Origin: Laburnicola sp. R22_1
Lineage: Eukaryota > Ascomycota > Dothideomycetes > Pleosporales > Didymosphaeriaceae
DNA: 64,000 nucleotides
Assembly (NCBI GenBank): GCA_014281115.1
Contig: JACONQ010000008.1
Location: 1,798,001-1,862,000 of the forward strand
Reading direction: 5' to 3'
The notes beneath the pieces were generated by a model that saw only the letters and a list, made by a program, of their open reading frames with translations, made no database searches and was not told the origin of the DNA. Positions 43,027 to 55,140 of this stretch are shown in pieces (within the stretch, counting starts at the first letter, position 1; every line of letters starts with the position of its first letter). Made by a program: the position numbers and the translations under genes.

Positions 43027-46000
43027 CCCTTAGCGAAATAGTTAATTAAATACTATTTATTTATAATAGCGTTCTAATAAGTTATAGTAGGTATAGCTAA
43101 TACTATTTATAATACTAGGTATAGAAATTCTTTTAATATATATTTATATAGTATTATTATTACTAAAAAGGTTTTTAAATTATTTAGTAATTACTACTAG
43201 TAGCTTTAGCTAAGTAAATTTAATTTAAATATAGAAAAAGAGTTATGTATAGTAGTATTAGTATTTATAATTTAATTTTAAAAATAAAGTAGTAAGCGCT
43301 TATATATTAATATAAATATTATTTTCTATTATATATATTAGATAAATAGTTTACTATAGTTTAATTTAAGTAAAAGGCTCTACCTTTTTTATTATATTAT
43401 TTAGGATAAAATATTAGGAAAAATTTTAAGCGCGCGTGCGCATTTATAGCACCTAGGTAGCTTTGCGTATACCTACGCACTAAAAGCGCTCTAAGCGCAC
43501 CTATAATACTACTTTTTTTTTAGTGTACGTATACGTAAGGTTGCGTAAGAATACGCACCTATTCTACTAGTATACCTAGGGCACCTAGAGCATCTATAGC
43601 ACTTATACTATTAAAATAATGCTAATTAATTAGCAAATAAAGCTCTTTAATTAGCTAGAATTTAAAAAAGCTTAGTAAGCTGCTTAGTAAGCTTTTTAAA
43701 AAAGATTTCTTAAAGTATAAAGTTAAAGTCTCTTACTAGATAGTAATTACTAGTTAATATAATAGTACTAATTACTAGTGTATTATATAGAACTTCAACG
43801 TAATTCTAAATTCTAGGTTTTATAGGCTTAAAAATAAAAAATATATAGTTTTTTAATTATTTAAAAGAGTTAGAGTAGGCGAAAATTAGTGGCTTAGTAA
43901 AGAATACTATTTTAAAAAGTATAAACTTTAATAACTTTTTAACTACTTTATTTTTATTAAAACTTTTTTAAAATTTTATATACTATATTATTAGTACTAT
44001 ATATTTATATAATAATATTACGTAATATATATAATAACTAGTAAAATAAAGGGTTTTTTATTAATTACTAACTAATTACGTAATAAAAATAGTATTTTTA
44101 AATTAAATAATTAAAGACTAGTATTTCTCTATAAATCTATTAAAAATTAAAATTATAGCTACACTAGTAAACAATTTATAAAGCTTTAAAAAATTACTTA
44201 GTTAGACTATTTATGCATATTTGCGCAAGTCTGCGTATATATACGCATCTCTAAGCATTTTTGTGCTAGCAAATTGCCTATGTAAAAATGCACACAGATG
44301 CGCACATTTGTGTATAGTTAAGTAGTCTCTCTAGAAAAACCTTTTCTAATAAAGCCTTTGTTATTCTACCCCTAGGTAGATAATTTAATAATATTAGAAA
44401 AGTTTTTCTGCTTAACTATACAAATTGTGCGCAGATGTACACAGACTTATATATTTGTGCGTATTTTTACATAAGCATTTTACTAGTAAAAAAATACTTA
44501 GAGATATATAGATATGCGCAGACTTATATAGATATACACAAATAGTCTAAATAAGTCATTTTTAAAGCTTTATAACTTTTTTACTAGTAAAGCTATAATT
44601 TTAATTTTTTAATAGATTTATAGAAGAAATACTAGTCTTTAATTATTTAATTTAAAAATACTATCTTTATTTTATAATTAGTTGGTAAATAATAATAAAA
44701 TCTTTATTTTACTAGTTATTATATATAGTACTAATAAATTATTATATAAATTTCTAAAAAGTTATTAAAGTTTAAACTTTTTAAAATAGTGTTCTTTACT
44801 AAGCCACTAATTTTCGCCTAATCTATTTCTTTTAAATAATTATATAACTATATATTTTTTATTTTTAAACCTATAAAATCTAGAATTTAGGGTTAGGTAG
44901 AAGTTCTATATAATACGCTAGTAATTAGTACTATTATATTAACTAGTAATTGCTATCTAGTAAGAGACTTTAACTTTATACTTAAAACTAGTCGGCTTAC
45001 TAAACGCCTTTTTAACTTTTTTTTAGTTTAAGGTTAAATTAGATTAAGATAGAAGGTTATTATATACTACTATATATAGCACTTAATTCTAATTAAAAAC
45101 TAATCTTAAACACTACCTAATAATATAATAATAGTTTAAACTTACTTATACTCTATTTACACCTTATAAGCTTCTAATATATATAAGATTTACTTATGCT
45201 ATATATAGCCTACTTAGATTGTTACTATTACTATTATTAACTATCTACTTACTTAGATAAGCTAATCTAATAGTAGTAACTATAGCTAGAAAAATCTCGC
45301 AAATTTATATAATACTCTTATTACACTAAAAATTATTAATAAATACTTTATTCTCTATATTTTTCGTTTTCTACTAAATTCTATTACTTACTAAAAATAA
45401 TTGCTACTAAAACTAAAAATAAATCTAGTAGTTCTTTATAAACTAGATTAGTTATTAAACTAGTAGTTCTTTATAAACTAGATTAGTTATTAAACTAGTA
45501 GGTATATAAGAATCGCCTTGCAAATAGTTAAGTATACTAGACTTTTATAGATAATCTTATAGATAGAATAGAACTTTCGTATTGTTATCTTAGTAGTAGT
45601 AGCGCGAAACTTTAGCATATACTCTTAGGCGGCGGCAAGTACCTTAGCTTTAGGAATAATATTAATACCTAGATAGATAGTAGAGCGTAAAGGTATATAT
45701 AACGAGATAGTAAGAAATTTATTAAGAATAACCTTAATATAGTAATAAAGTAATAAATATATATTTAGTATATATTACTTTTATTTTACTTATAAGCAAA
45801 GTAGTACGTACCTATTAATATAGTAAATACTAAATATTAACTTATATTTACAATAATCTAGATAGCGATTTATAACTTAGAATAGTAAAGAAAGAATAGA
45901 TAACTATAGCGTAGCTACGCTAAAGTTTTATCTCTTTTCTAAAGTTCTAAGTAGCCTCTTTATAAAAGCTTTGTATATATATACAAGCTGTATACTAAAA

Positions 46001-46589
46001 CTACTAAGCTTACTTAGTAGTTTAAATATACTTTTTTATAATTATTTATTTTACACTCTTTTTTAATTACTAAGTAGGAGGCTTTGCTTTTTTTATTATA
46101 TTATTTAAGATAAAAGCCTTTATTATTCTATCTCTAGATAGTTAATTTAATAATATATACTTAAAAATATTTTTAAAAAAAGCTTACTAAGTAGCTTACC
46201 AAGCTTTTTTAAATTCTAGCTAATTAAAAAGCTTTATTTACTAATTAATTAGTATTATTTTAATAGTATAGGTGCCCTATATATCCTAGGTGTATTAGTA
46301 GTATAGGTGCGTATCTTTGCGCAATCTTATATATACGTATACTAAGAAAAAAGTAGTATTGCTAGTGCGCTCTAAGTGCATGTAGTGCGTAGGCGTGCAC
46401 AGACGTGCTTAGAGCCGCTTAGGTGCCCTAGGTGCTTATACTCGCTTAAAACTTTTCCTAATAAACACATAGTTTAATTAAAATAAAAACGTAAAGTTAT
46501 ATAAAAAATACTGCTAAATAGTTCTTTTATTTTTTTTATAAACTAAGTACTTATACTTATATTTTTTAGTAATATATAAAATAAAAAAG
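43027..46589. repeat. TA-rich RIP-like island with large inverted repeats
   Basis: About 3.5 kb of extreme TA content without open frames. An imperfect palindrome spans about 43730-45000 with its centre near 44350-44375; for example CTAGTTAATATAATAGTACT at about 43752 recurs inverted near 44930. A second inverted pair joins about 43400-43680 with about 46200-46480, marked by ACGTATACGTAAGGTTGCGT. The segment at about 45000-46200 is an inverted, partly deleted relative of 61800-63800. These are old degraded copies of at least one element family inserted head to head. Confidence 0.65.
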
Positions 46590-46824
46590 TAACGTACTTT
46601 GCACTCGAGTCGATCATTCCATCGAGTCGATCACTTTGCCAAGACCCCACCAAAACGTACTATCAGCAATAGTACAACGCGATGCCTTAACCACACAACA
46701 AACTACTGGCGTTAAAAGAAGCGCGTATACAGCTTGCGATCTAGGCTATTAAATAAGACGCGACACTCTCTTAGCGACGCGCTGCAGCCCTCTATAACGT
46801 CTCTTAAAGTACACTTAGCAACTA

Positions 46825-48631
46825 AGCCAAGGGTCCTAGTTTCCGACAGCCCCGTGTTTCCGACACCCTGCAAAGCCCCGCCGCCGTCACCACCCTGGTT
46901 ACGAATGTGTTGGTCGTTGATCCCGTGCCGAACGTCGAACCAATGCCTGCTCCGCTTCCTCCTTAGAGCAACTCTCCTCTACCTCCTGCGTTGGGCTTCT
47001 CGCCTTGCGAACACGTTGGGAGGGCTCCTAATTAGTCTAAGAGAGAACCTCTGCAAGACTCGCGAAGCGATTGTTTGGATTAATTGCGACTTTGCGGCGT
47101 TTTGGCGGATTTGCTTGCTTAACATGCTCGCGCAAGGAAGCAATCTTATAATCCTTTATAGAGACCTCTATTGCGATACGGTCTAGCGCTGTGGCAGCAA
47201 GCCGAATATATCGTCGTGTAGCTAGAGAGCTATTCTTCCTAGAAAATAGCTTCACAATGTCGCCACCGCGTTTTGGCGTCCTAATATCTATAGTAGAAGA
47301 GGGGGGTGTTAACGGCCGTTGGCGCACTACGACCCACCGAGAACCCAAGGGCTTATCCACGCTCTTAGGATACAGCCCTATTGCCTTCCACCCAGCTCGT
47401 ACGCACTGCTCTCGAAGACCAATTTTACGCGCTTCTGCATAAAATTTAAGAAATCTAGCCTTCCTAACCTTTGTTGCATCTGTCAGAGCTGTATGCTTGC
47501 TAAGGAACTGCCGATACGCTGCCTTTAGACTTAAGAAACAACTAAGATCTAAAGGCTAGAGTATATGTGAAGTATAGGTAGGCAAAAAGAGCAAGTAAAT
47601 ATTATTTAGGTAATATGTAGTTATAAATTCGTCTGAGGTATGACTGCTATGACTGTCGACAATAAGCAACCGTGCCTTGGATGGATTGTTAGGCTTAGTC
47701 TGGGGCAAGAACACCTTCTCTAGCCACTTAATAGCAATTTTGTTGCTTGTCTATCTATTTTGCAAGAAGGTAACATGCTAGCTAGGATGTTGAGCTAAAA
47801 ACTCCCGCTTAAACCACTGCTCCTGGATGCTTTTGGCCTTAAAGATAACAAGGGGGTCTAGAGCGACACCAAGCGCAGAGATACACTCTATTACAGAGGT
47901 CCAAGTATAGGCATTTACTGTCTTAACTAGTACAGAGTTTGGATTTTCCTGCGAGGAGCTAATAACAAGCCTATTAATACCCTGGCCTTCTATAATGCCG
48001 CCCTTGTCGGCATTGTACCTCCGTTGGGGGGGAATCCAGCTCACGGTCCCGTACAGGTTGAACAAGTGCCTAATATTATCTGGAGTAGCTGCATTTATGC
48101 GTTCCTAGTTAGTCTGGCGGCCTAACTTTGTCTTAATGGCTGGGTGGCGCCGCAAAAAGTGATTAGACCACTTCCTCCCTAGGTTCCTGTGGTCACCCTC
48201 TTGCTTGAGCACGCCAGTTGCGATGGCTTGCACTTGCGCATGCGTTGGCGCGTAACTGAGGGCCTCCTGCTAGAGAATCTAGTGCTCTAGATGCTCTTCT
48301 TGAACAGTTGTAAGCCGCTGTTCACCGTCGTAAGCGTGTTGGTGAGGTTAGGCACTATTAAAGCGGCCGCGAAGAGTGTTCTGTGGTATCCTATGCCGAG
48401 CAGCAGCAGTGGCCAAAGCGACCCCAGATTTGAGGTCTGCGAGTGCATTTTGGACGTCGCCCTCTGTATATCTAGCTATTGGAAGACAGAAAAAATGATG
48501 CAAAAAGATGAATTGAAATTAATGAAGAATTGAATTTTTAAGAACTTATATTCGGTTGTAGTGCATGATGAGGAGGCGCGGTTGTGGGGCTGTCCGAAAC
48601 ACGGGGGTGTCGGAAACTAGGACCCCTGGCT
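46825..48631 (-). mobile_element. Nested pogo-type DNA transposon (1,807 bp)
   Basis: Ends AGCCAAGGGTCCTAGTTTCC at 46825 and, inverted with few mismatches, at 48631. TA lies on both sides (46823-46824 and 48632-48633), and the copy 3 transposase sequence continues without loss across the pair. GTTTCCGACA occurs twice in the left end at a 17-bp period; in the right end one of the two copies reads GTTTCGGACA. It belongs to a different family from copies 1-3. Confidence 0.92.
47037..48480 (-). pseudogene. Transposase relic of the nested pogo-type element
   Basis: The minus-strand frame is broken by several TAG/TAA codons but remains legible. It shows a helix-turn-helix-like start (KSGVALATAAAARHRIPQNT), HAQVQAIATGVLKQEG, RKWSNHFLRRHPAIKTKLGR (CENP-B-like), and RYNADKGGIIEGQG around the first catalytic Asp. 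RLLIVDSHSSHTSDEF around the second Asp and a basic C-terminal tail (NPPKRRKVAINPNNRF) follow. The start codon could not be fixed; the coordinates give the recognisable extent. Confidence 0.75.
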
Positions 48632-49939
48632 TAACGCGCTGGAAAGACGTTTAGACGCGACTGCGCACCCAACAAAATAAGACTTACTATAAGAGAGGAG
48701 CAGGTGATTGTGCAGTATATACTCGACCTAAACACGCGAGGATTTCCGCCCCAGCTTAATGCTATAAAAGATATGGCCAATTCTTTACTGGCTGCACGCC
48801 ACTACAAGCCAGTTGGCTAGAGGTGGCCTTATAACTTTGTTAAGCGCCAGCTAAAGCTTTAAGTTAAGTTTAATCAAAAGTACGACTATAAGAGAGCCCT
48901 CTAGGAGGATCCTAAAGTAATACAAGGCTAGTTCTGGCTTGTGGAGAACATAAAGGCCAAGTATAGTATCCTAGATAAGGACACCTATAATTTCGACGAG
49001 TCTGGCTTTATAATAGGCATAATATCGACTGGAGCGGTAGTCACAGACTCTGAGCGTTGAGGACGGCCAAAGCAGGTGCAGCAGGGCAATAGGGAGTGGA
49101 CAACAGTCATCTAAGGCATTAACGCAATAGGGTGGTGGATCCCACCCTTTATTATCTTTGGGGGCAAGCACCACCTCTCCGCCTAGTATAAGTAGAAGGA
49201 TCTACCTCATAATTAGGTTATTGCAGTCTCTAAGAACGGCTAGACAACAAATAAGCTTAGTCTGCAATAGCTAAAGCACTTTAATAAGCATACAAAGAGG
49301 CGTACTACTAGTGGAGCACGTTTGCTCATTATTGATGGCCACAAAAGTCACAACTCGCTCGAATTCCAGGATTACTGCAAAAAGAGTAATATTATTACTC
49401 TCTATATGCCTCCATATTTGTTGCACCTCTTGCAGCCACTTAATATAGGTTGTTTTGCGCCGTTAAAGAAGGCGTATGGGCGCCAAGCCAAGAATCTGAT
49501 GCGCAACCACATCACGCACATCACTAAAATCGAGTTCCTACCTTGCTTTATTACTGCTTTTAAGGCTTTAATTACTAAAAGTAATATCAAAGGAGGCTTT
49601 CGAGGTGCTGGCCTAGTGCCCCACGACCCAGAAGTTGTGATATCGCAGCTTGACGTCCGCCTGCGTACGCCTCCACTTTGTACTATTCGCGATAGTACAT
49701 AGGAGTCGCAAACTCCGCGAAATAGTACAGAACTTAGGTCGCAATCGACGCTGGTTAAGCAGAGGATTTAAAGGCATGTAGATAGTTCCCTAACTTATAT
49801 AGTTGAGGCGGTGGAAAAGCTCGTCAAAGGCGCTAAGCTAATAGGGCATTCTTTGGTGTTGATGACTAAACGCAACGCTGAACTTTAAGCTGCTAATGAG
49901 GCCGCCACGCGACGTAAATCGCATAAAAGAAAGCGAGTA

Positions 49940-50660
49940 ACGTCCCTCCCCGCGTGGCGGAAAACCCACCGTGCCGGAAAATTTGAGGGGTACTTCGACT
50001 TCAAGCGACTATAACTCTGCGCACATGTCGAGCTTCACTAAAATTATATATAAATAATGTACTGTAGCTATTTTCGAAGATCTCGGGCGCCTCTCACCTA
50101 TAAATTACGTTTGCATCGTCGCCTTCGCGCCTGATTTGCAGAGAGCCTCCTTCTATAGCGTGACAGAGTTCCTTCCCTATAGCACCACCATCAAGCTCTT
50201 ACCACTCCATAATACTCATAAATGGTCTTATCGAGCCTTAGAACCTCGCTATAATGCTGAGAAGTTATCATCAACCTTGTGCCTGCTGTCGCGCACAAAT
50301 TCATGCAAGGCCGCTACCCCAGTCGGTACTTCCGATCGAACCAACTACCGATTTCGGCTAGTGCAAAACGACCCCGCACCTACATAATCATCGCGATGTA
50401 ATTTATTTGCGGCAAAAGACCGCCTTACCACTGCTTGGCGTAATAATTCCCCGGGTACCACTATTTCCAATACCGTACCACTCTTGTAGCCGTGCGTCGG
50501 AAATGGACCGAAATACCACCATTTCTGCCCGAAATGCCACCATTTGACCGGTCGCATGACCATCTACCATTAGCGCTAGGATAGCTCAAAACACGTCTAT
50601 CGCGATTCTAAAATGGACGCGTTCTGCCATAACAGCACGCTCTGTCACCACCAAACACTA
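49940..50660 (+). repeat. Left 721-bp inverted arm of the cargo element
   Basis: Matches 55141-55861 in inverted orientation from the very end to the phrase CACCACCAAACACTA, after which the two sides diverge. Short open frames in the arm appear in both copies and reflect the duplication. The inner boundary lacks any terminal-repeat sequence, so the arm is not a complete small transposon by itself. Confidence 0.93.
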
Positions 50661-50804
50661 CGAGCTAGTCTTGATAATCATTACAGAAGCTTTCCATTTT
50701 CCAGCAGCAGACACAAGGCTTTCTTCCATGATTCATGAAAAACAGATCTCCGGAAGGATATGGCGAATAGACAGGGACCAATTATCGCCGCCTTGTTGCG
50801 CATG

Positions 50805-52919
50805 CTACGGCGACGGTGATCCCCTCTCCTCGATCTTACTCAGCGGTCTCTTACCTCCCGCAAGTGGATCGAATTCGCCCCTACTTCCTTTTCTAGGTCG
50901 AGGCGTGGGACCAAAAGCCTCCATTCTGATGGTTCCAGTTGGAGGAATGGGAGGCAATTGCGGGCTCCCGCCACTAACCGGGGACAAGCTCAGCGGCAAC
51001 ATCGGTATAGCGTCGCTACCTCTGCTTCTTGATCTTGGCCGCCCGTACTGTCCACTATCCAGCTCCGCTTCGTCATCGTAGGGCCTTCGCGTCGTGACGC
51101 CGGGGCTGTGTTCAAAGGATGGCCGTGCTTGGCTGGGGCTGCTATCGCTGACGCTGCTCATACCTCGTCTGTGGCCTTTGCCTCGGAGGCTGCTCTGAGC
51201 GGACATTCTGGTGTCCAAGCTGGACAGTCGATGGTCGTCTGAAAAGGGGTCCCGTGCGTTTCTTGTTGTTGCGGCGACGCCAGTAGCGTAGACAGTGCCG
51301 TTCCAGACCAGCTCGTCTCCGTCGTGTGCTACCCTTTCATGCCCGATTTCTCTGATGATGGCTCTTGCTTCCTGTTCAGGGCCGGCGTTGGTGAGAATGG
51401 GTGCCCCGAAGGCCTTGCCCGTCTCTAATGGCGAGAGCGAAGTATAGTGGTCGAGCTGCCACCACCCCCACAGGAGCAACATCGTTGCTATGATGCCGCA
51501 GACCATGACAGCTACTGAGGCTGCGAGCCACCCGAAGTCCGTGATATTCCAGAGCTCTTCTCCGCTATAGACCGCGTCAAAAGTTTGGTTGCCTGTGAGT
51601 TCCGGTGACAAAGCATAGGCCGTTCTGAACATCAATGCGAGCACAACCGTCATAACATACTCAACGGGCGAGTACCACACCAACGGACATCTCCGAATAA
51701 ATTCAGCCCTTCCCGGATCTCCTAGAAGGCTTGTGTTGAGAAACATATTAGCCCAGAATGGAGCAGATCGGTCCTCGGTCGTGAAATTATACCCCACGAC
51801 ATCAATGCCGTCGATTTGCCTTTGTATCAAATGCGCCTTCGCTCTGTATATCATACCGACAGCCTCGAGAGCCCCCCGCAGGGGCCCCATGAATGCCTCC
51901 GGATTCTCCATCTCTGCGTCGCCAGCTGATGTATAATTTTTGACGATAGCTGTGGTTGGATTGTGGAATACATGGGTGAAGTTAGGCCTGAGGATACCAT
52001 TTCTGATGCGGACAGGATATAACATTGTAGCCAGAATGATGTTGCAATTTGTCGTCGTAAGGGTCCCGATACAGTTGTCATCTACCGCGGAAATATATGT
52101 CGAATCGAACAAGAGCTGCGGTGGACTAGTCTCGGGTTGCAGCTCCATGTCTATACTGAACACTGTGGAGAAATTCTCGCCAGGATCGAATAAGCCAAAT
52201 GGTACGGACTCGGAACTGCAGACGAAGTTGATTCCAGCTGCGGTCACGTTACCCTCGCAGGTGCCGTTCCCTGGACAATGAAACTGTGCCCCGTCCTCGA
52301 CCGTAAGGTTATAATCAAAGAAAGTGTCCTGTTGTATACCGATTCCCCAAGGCCGAAACGCGGAGACTGTGCCAAATGCGCCATCTGGGATCTCAGAGGC
52401 AATACGGATACTCATCGTTATATCCCTTGTTATATCGCGTAACTCTGGTTTCGTGGCTTGCTGCAAAAACGGTCCGATCGTCAGTTTTGCAGCGAAGACC
52501 ACCAAAGCCCCTAAGGCAACTCTTTGCGCGTGTCCGCCGGCTAGGAACGCGCCGGGAATATCTTTTGGGCTGGCACCAGCGTTGATATAGTGAAGCGTCT
52601 TTAATGTGGTTCCGTGTGTAATGCTTCGCCACCAAACCACCGCAACCCCTGCTGTGAACAGGCCGCTGAGAGCAATCGGATAGATGCCAGCCAGTACTGA
52701 GAGGAGAATTGAGGGTCTGATAGCCCATGACCCAACCGGATGTTCGTGGGACCTCAATAGGATGAATATCGATGCGATGATACAGGCGACGAGGAGAGTG
52801 AGGAAGGTGAAGATCAGGGTTGGTAACTTGTAGGTGGATCGCTGGCCTCTCCACGCGCTTTGATTCTTGGTGTACTCTCTAGCAGGTGCGAGCAAAGATC
52901 GTGAGGAGCCGTCGGCCAT
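50805..52919 (-). CDS. Polytopic membrane protein, DUF3176-like (704 residues), transposon cargo
   Basis: One uninterrupted frame from ATG 52919 to 50805. Hydrophobic segments occur at about residues 33-54 (LIFTFLTLLVACIIASIFIL), 70-95 (ILLSVLAGIYPIALSGLFTA), 132-150, 420-440 and 463-490. Between segments 3 and 4 a loop of about 270 residues has many N-glycosylation sequons (NGT, NVT, NFS, NFT, NYT, NTS), so it probably faces outside or the lumen. The last 200 residues are Ser/Pro/Arg-rich and likely cytoplasmic. GVAVVWWRSITHGTTLKTLH resembles the fungal DUF3176 group, whose function is unknown; the assignment is by eye. The frame shows no stops or RIP-like damage although it lies inside a mobile unit, suggesting recent capture or continued selection. 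Confidence 0.75.
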   Translation of the reverse strand: MADGSSRSLLAPAREYTKNQSAWRGQRSTYKLPTLIFTFLTLLVACIIASIFILLRSHEHPVGSWAIRPSILLSVLAGIYPIALSGLFTAGVAVVWWRSITHGTTLKTLHYINAGASPKDIPGAFLAGGHAQRVALGALVVFAAKLTIGPFLQQATKPELRDITRDITMSIRIASEIPDGAFGTVSAFRPWGIGIQQDTFFDYNLTVEDGAQFHCPGNGTCEGNVTAAGINFVCSSESVPFGLFDPGENFSTVFSIDMELQPETSPPQLLFDSTYISAVDDNCIGTLTTTNCNIILATMLYPVRIRNGILRPNFTHVFHNPTTAIVKNYTSAGDAEMENPEAFMGPLRGALEAVGMIYRAKAHLIQRQIDGIDVVGYNFTTEDRSAPFWANMFLNTSLLGDPGRAEFIRRCPLVWYSPVEYVMTVVLALMFRTAYALSPELTGNQTFDAVYSGEELWNITDFGWLAASVAVMVCGIIATMLLLWGWWQLDHYTSLSPLETGKAFGAPILTNAGPEQEARAIIREIGHERVAHDGDELVWNGTVYATGVAATTRNARDPFSDDHRLSSLDTRMSAQSSLRGKGHRRGMSSVSDSSPSQARPSFEHSPGVTTRRPYDDEAELDSGQYGRPRSRSRGSDAIPMLPLSLSPVSGGSPQLPPIPPTGTIRMEAFGPTPRPRKGSRGEFDPLAGGKRPLSKIEERGSPSP

Positions 52920-54163
52920 GGCGTCAGCTGATCGTGATGCTTATTTGGCATCCTCCAGAAAAGATTGCAACGCGGGTGCGCTCGAGGATATATGTTGGCT
53001 TGATCGAGTGAAGATGGATGTGAAATTCCACTGCTAACATATCTATTATCCTAAATGACGGGGATTGCTGGCCTGGCATGGGAGGCACCTGTTCGGAACG
53101 TGGAGGCGCATGCCTGCAGCCACAGTGGGCGCCGTGACCACACACCAATATTTCCACGCCCAAGACTTCGCTTGTGTGTGTGGTTGTTGCGCGTCTCCAG
53201 CTCTTGAACACGATGTCTAGGAGATCGACGATAGAGGAATGAAAATAATTCAAGCCAACGGCCAAAAGCCGACCCTGCTGCCCAGAAGGCTGAAGGCAGA
53301 AGGCAGAAGGCAGAAGGCTCGAGGTGTGGTGTCGTGGACCCACGATAGGCGCTGAACGATGCGCAGCTGAACCGCCATGCCGCTCATTGGAGCGCAGCGC
53401 GTATCCGCAGTGGCTCAGCCGCAAAGTAAAATAGAAGCCTGCCAGGTGGACCGCAGCGAAAACATGACTAGATATGACAAGAAAAGAGCCCGAGGGCCGA
53501 GAAAGAGGTCGTCAGCTGCACTTGACATAGCTGTATGTCGTGAACGAGATAGGTTCGTAGGACAAGCGATGGCGGTGCTAGTCTGCCAGAGTCGCGGTCA
53601 TTCCTAGACATACAGCTGATGCAGCCGTTCGCCGGGAGGTTGCCATGGCGTGCATGTGAGTGGATCCCTCATGTTACTGCGCATATGATTTTCTGTATGG
53701 TGCGACATGCTGTGGGATTTGGGGGCCACCTACATTGCTGTGCCGTAGCAAGTACGCCTGGGTAAAAGTAGGAGAGCTCACAATGGAAGCGGAAGTCGGT
53801 CCTGCCCTGGGATGGGGACAGAATTGTATGTAAGATGTCAAAAGACGAGTACAGAAGCCAGTCGGCCAGGCGATCTCCCAACATCCGAGCGTCAAGCCAA
53901 CTCCGGCTCCCCCTTCATCGCTCCCGAGGTCGTGTATACCTATCCGACATCGCGATGGTTAGGGCACCGGAGCAGTCGCCCATGTTCAGAATCCGCAGAG
54001 CATCAACACGCAGGGCATGGATGGGAAAGCTCGGGCGAAGTTCCGATCACGAGGGGGCAAAGGGCCAAGTAACCGTATAGGGCGTCGCCCACTTAGCTTC
54101 CTGTGTGGGGCGGTTATGGAGGCCACAGGTTCGCAAGGCAATACTGTGTAAGGATATTGTAGT
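52920..54163. other. Non-coding part of the cargo region
   Basis: It contains the likely promoter of the membrane-protein gene, a GGCAGAA microsatellite at about 53290-53318 and no supported coding region. Composition is like ordinary genic DNA here, unlike the TA-rich island around the nest. Confidence 0.5.
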
Positions 54164-54978
54164 CTATAGCCCATACCCCCTCAGCCACCTCAACTCCCTT
54201 GCCTGCTGCTCCAGCGCTCTCCGCATCTCAGCCCCATACTCCCTCTCCCTCAGCCTGGCCCCCTCACTCCGCTGCTCCTTCGCCATGCCCTCCCAGTGAT
54301 CTACATTGAACGCTAGTTCGCGACCAAAGCCCACCATTCCCAGCTTGCCGTCTCCCGTCCAGATAATCAAGTTATCCTGCCCGAGGGGCACTTCTGACGA
54401 AGGTCGCGCGTGCAGCGAGGGTGACACTGTTGGCAGGATCTTCTGCACGATGTCGCCCCAGCCCGCCTCGAGTCCAACCTGCGACGAGTTCGCCGTGTCA
54501 TTGATGTTAAAATGCCGGACGGGCGTTGAGCCGTCGCGCTCCACCCACTTGAGGTTGCCGTCGCCGTCGGAGAAGACAAGGCGGGTGCCATGTGGAGCTA
54601 CGGAGAGGAGCTTGGAGCTGGATGCAGTTTGGCGGTTTTGGTAGCATGCATGATTGTTGCGGGTTGTACGGTTGTCGGACAAGTTGATCGAGCGATGGGG
54701 GTCGGAAGATAGGCCGTAGAGCTCGAGGGAGCCTTTGCCTTTGTACTCGCCTGCTGCTATGAGTGTGTGTCCCGGGGTAGACTTCGCTTCGCGGAGGCGA
54801 CTAGGGTGGGTGTATGGCCGATGGGCGCGCAGCTCGTGAGGGACAAAAGGGTGTGGTATCGCCGTAAGGCATGATAGGCGCCCCCGAATGCACAGTACCA
54901 CGCAGCCGCGGAAAGAAGCGCCGGTCGAAATTCAGGAAGCTCGTGAAGCGCCTTCGTTGCTGGAACGGCACTTGGCAT
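54164..54978 (-). CDS. WD-like protein gene or 5'-truncated fragment, transposon cargo
   Basis: A minus-strand frame from about 54840 to 54164 reads as the C-terminal part of a beta-propeller-like protein: SLELYGLSSD, LLSVAPHGTRLVFSDGDG then NLKWVERDG, QDNLIIWTGDGKLGMVGFG, and a helical end RRALEQQARELRWLRGYGL. Upstream, another frame opens at ATG 54978 (MPSAVPATKALHELPEFRPA), so either an intron or a frameshift lies near 54800. Similar C-termini occur in longer fungal F-box/WD-like proteins, so this is probably missing its N-terminal half, cut at or near the right arm. Annotating it as a working gene is uncertain. Confidence 0.45.
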
Positions 54979-55140
54979 GGAATCGTGTTGGGTCGCTGGA
55001 AGTTACTTGAAAAGAAAGCCTCTGGGTAACCATGACGTGAAGAACCGACTCTTTTGCAGCATCAATCGATGCAAATGTCTGTCCAACATATAGAGTATTG
55101 GGCTGAGAGGTTGCTATCGAAGCTCTTCGTAGTTATTTTC

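Noticed and set aside
50136..50563. Short conserved frames in both 721-bp arms (also at 55238-55665)
   Set aside because: They are present twice only because the arms are duplicated; both strands are equally open and nothing suggests a protein.
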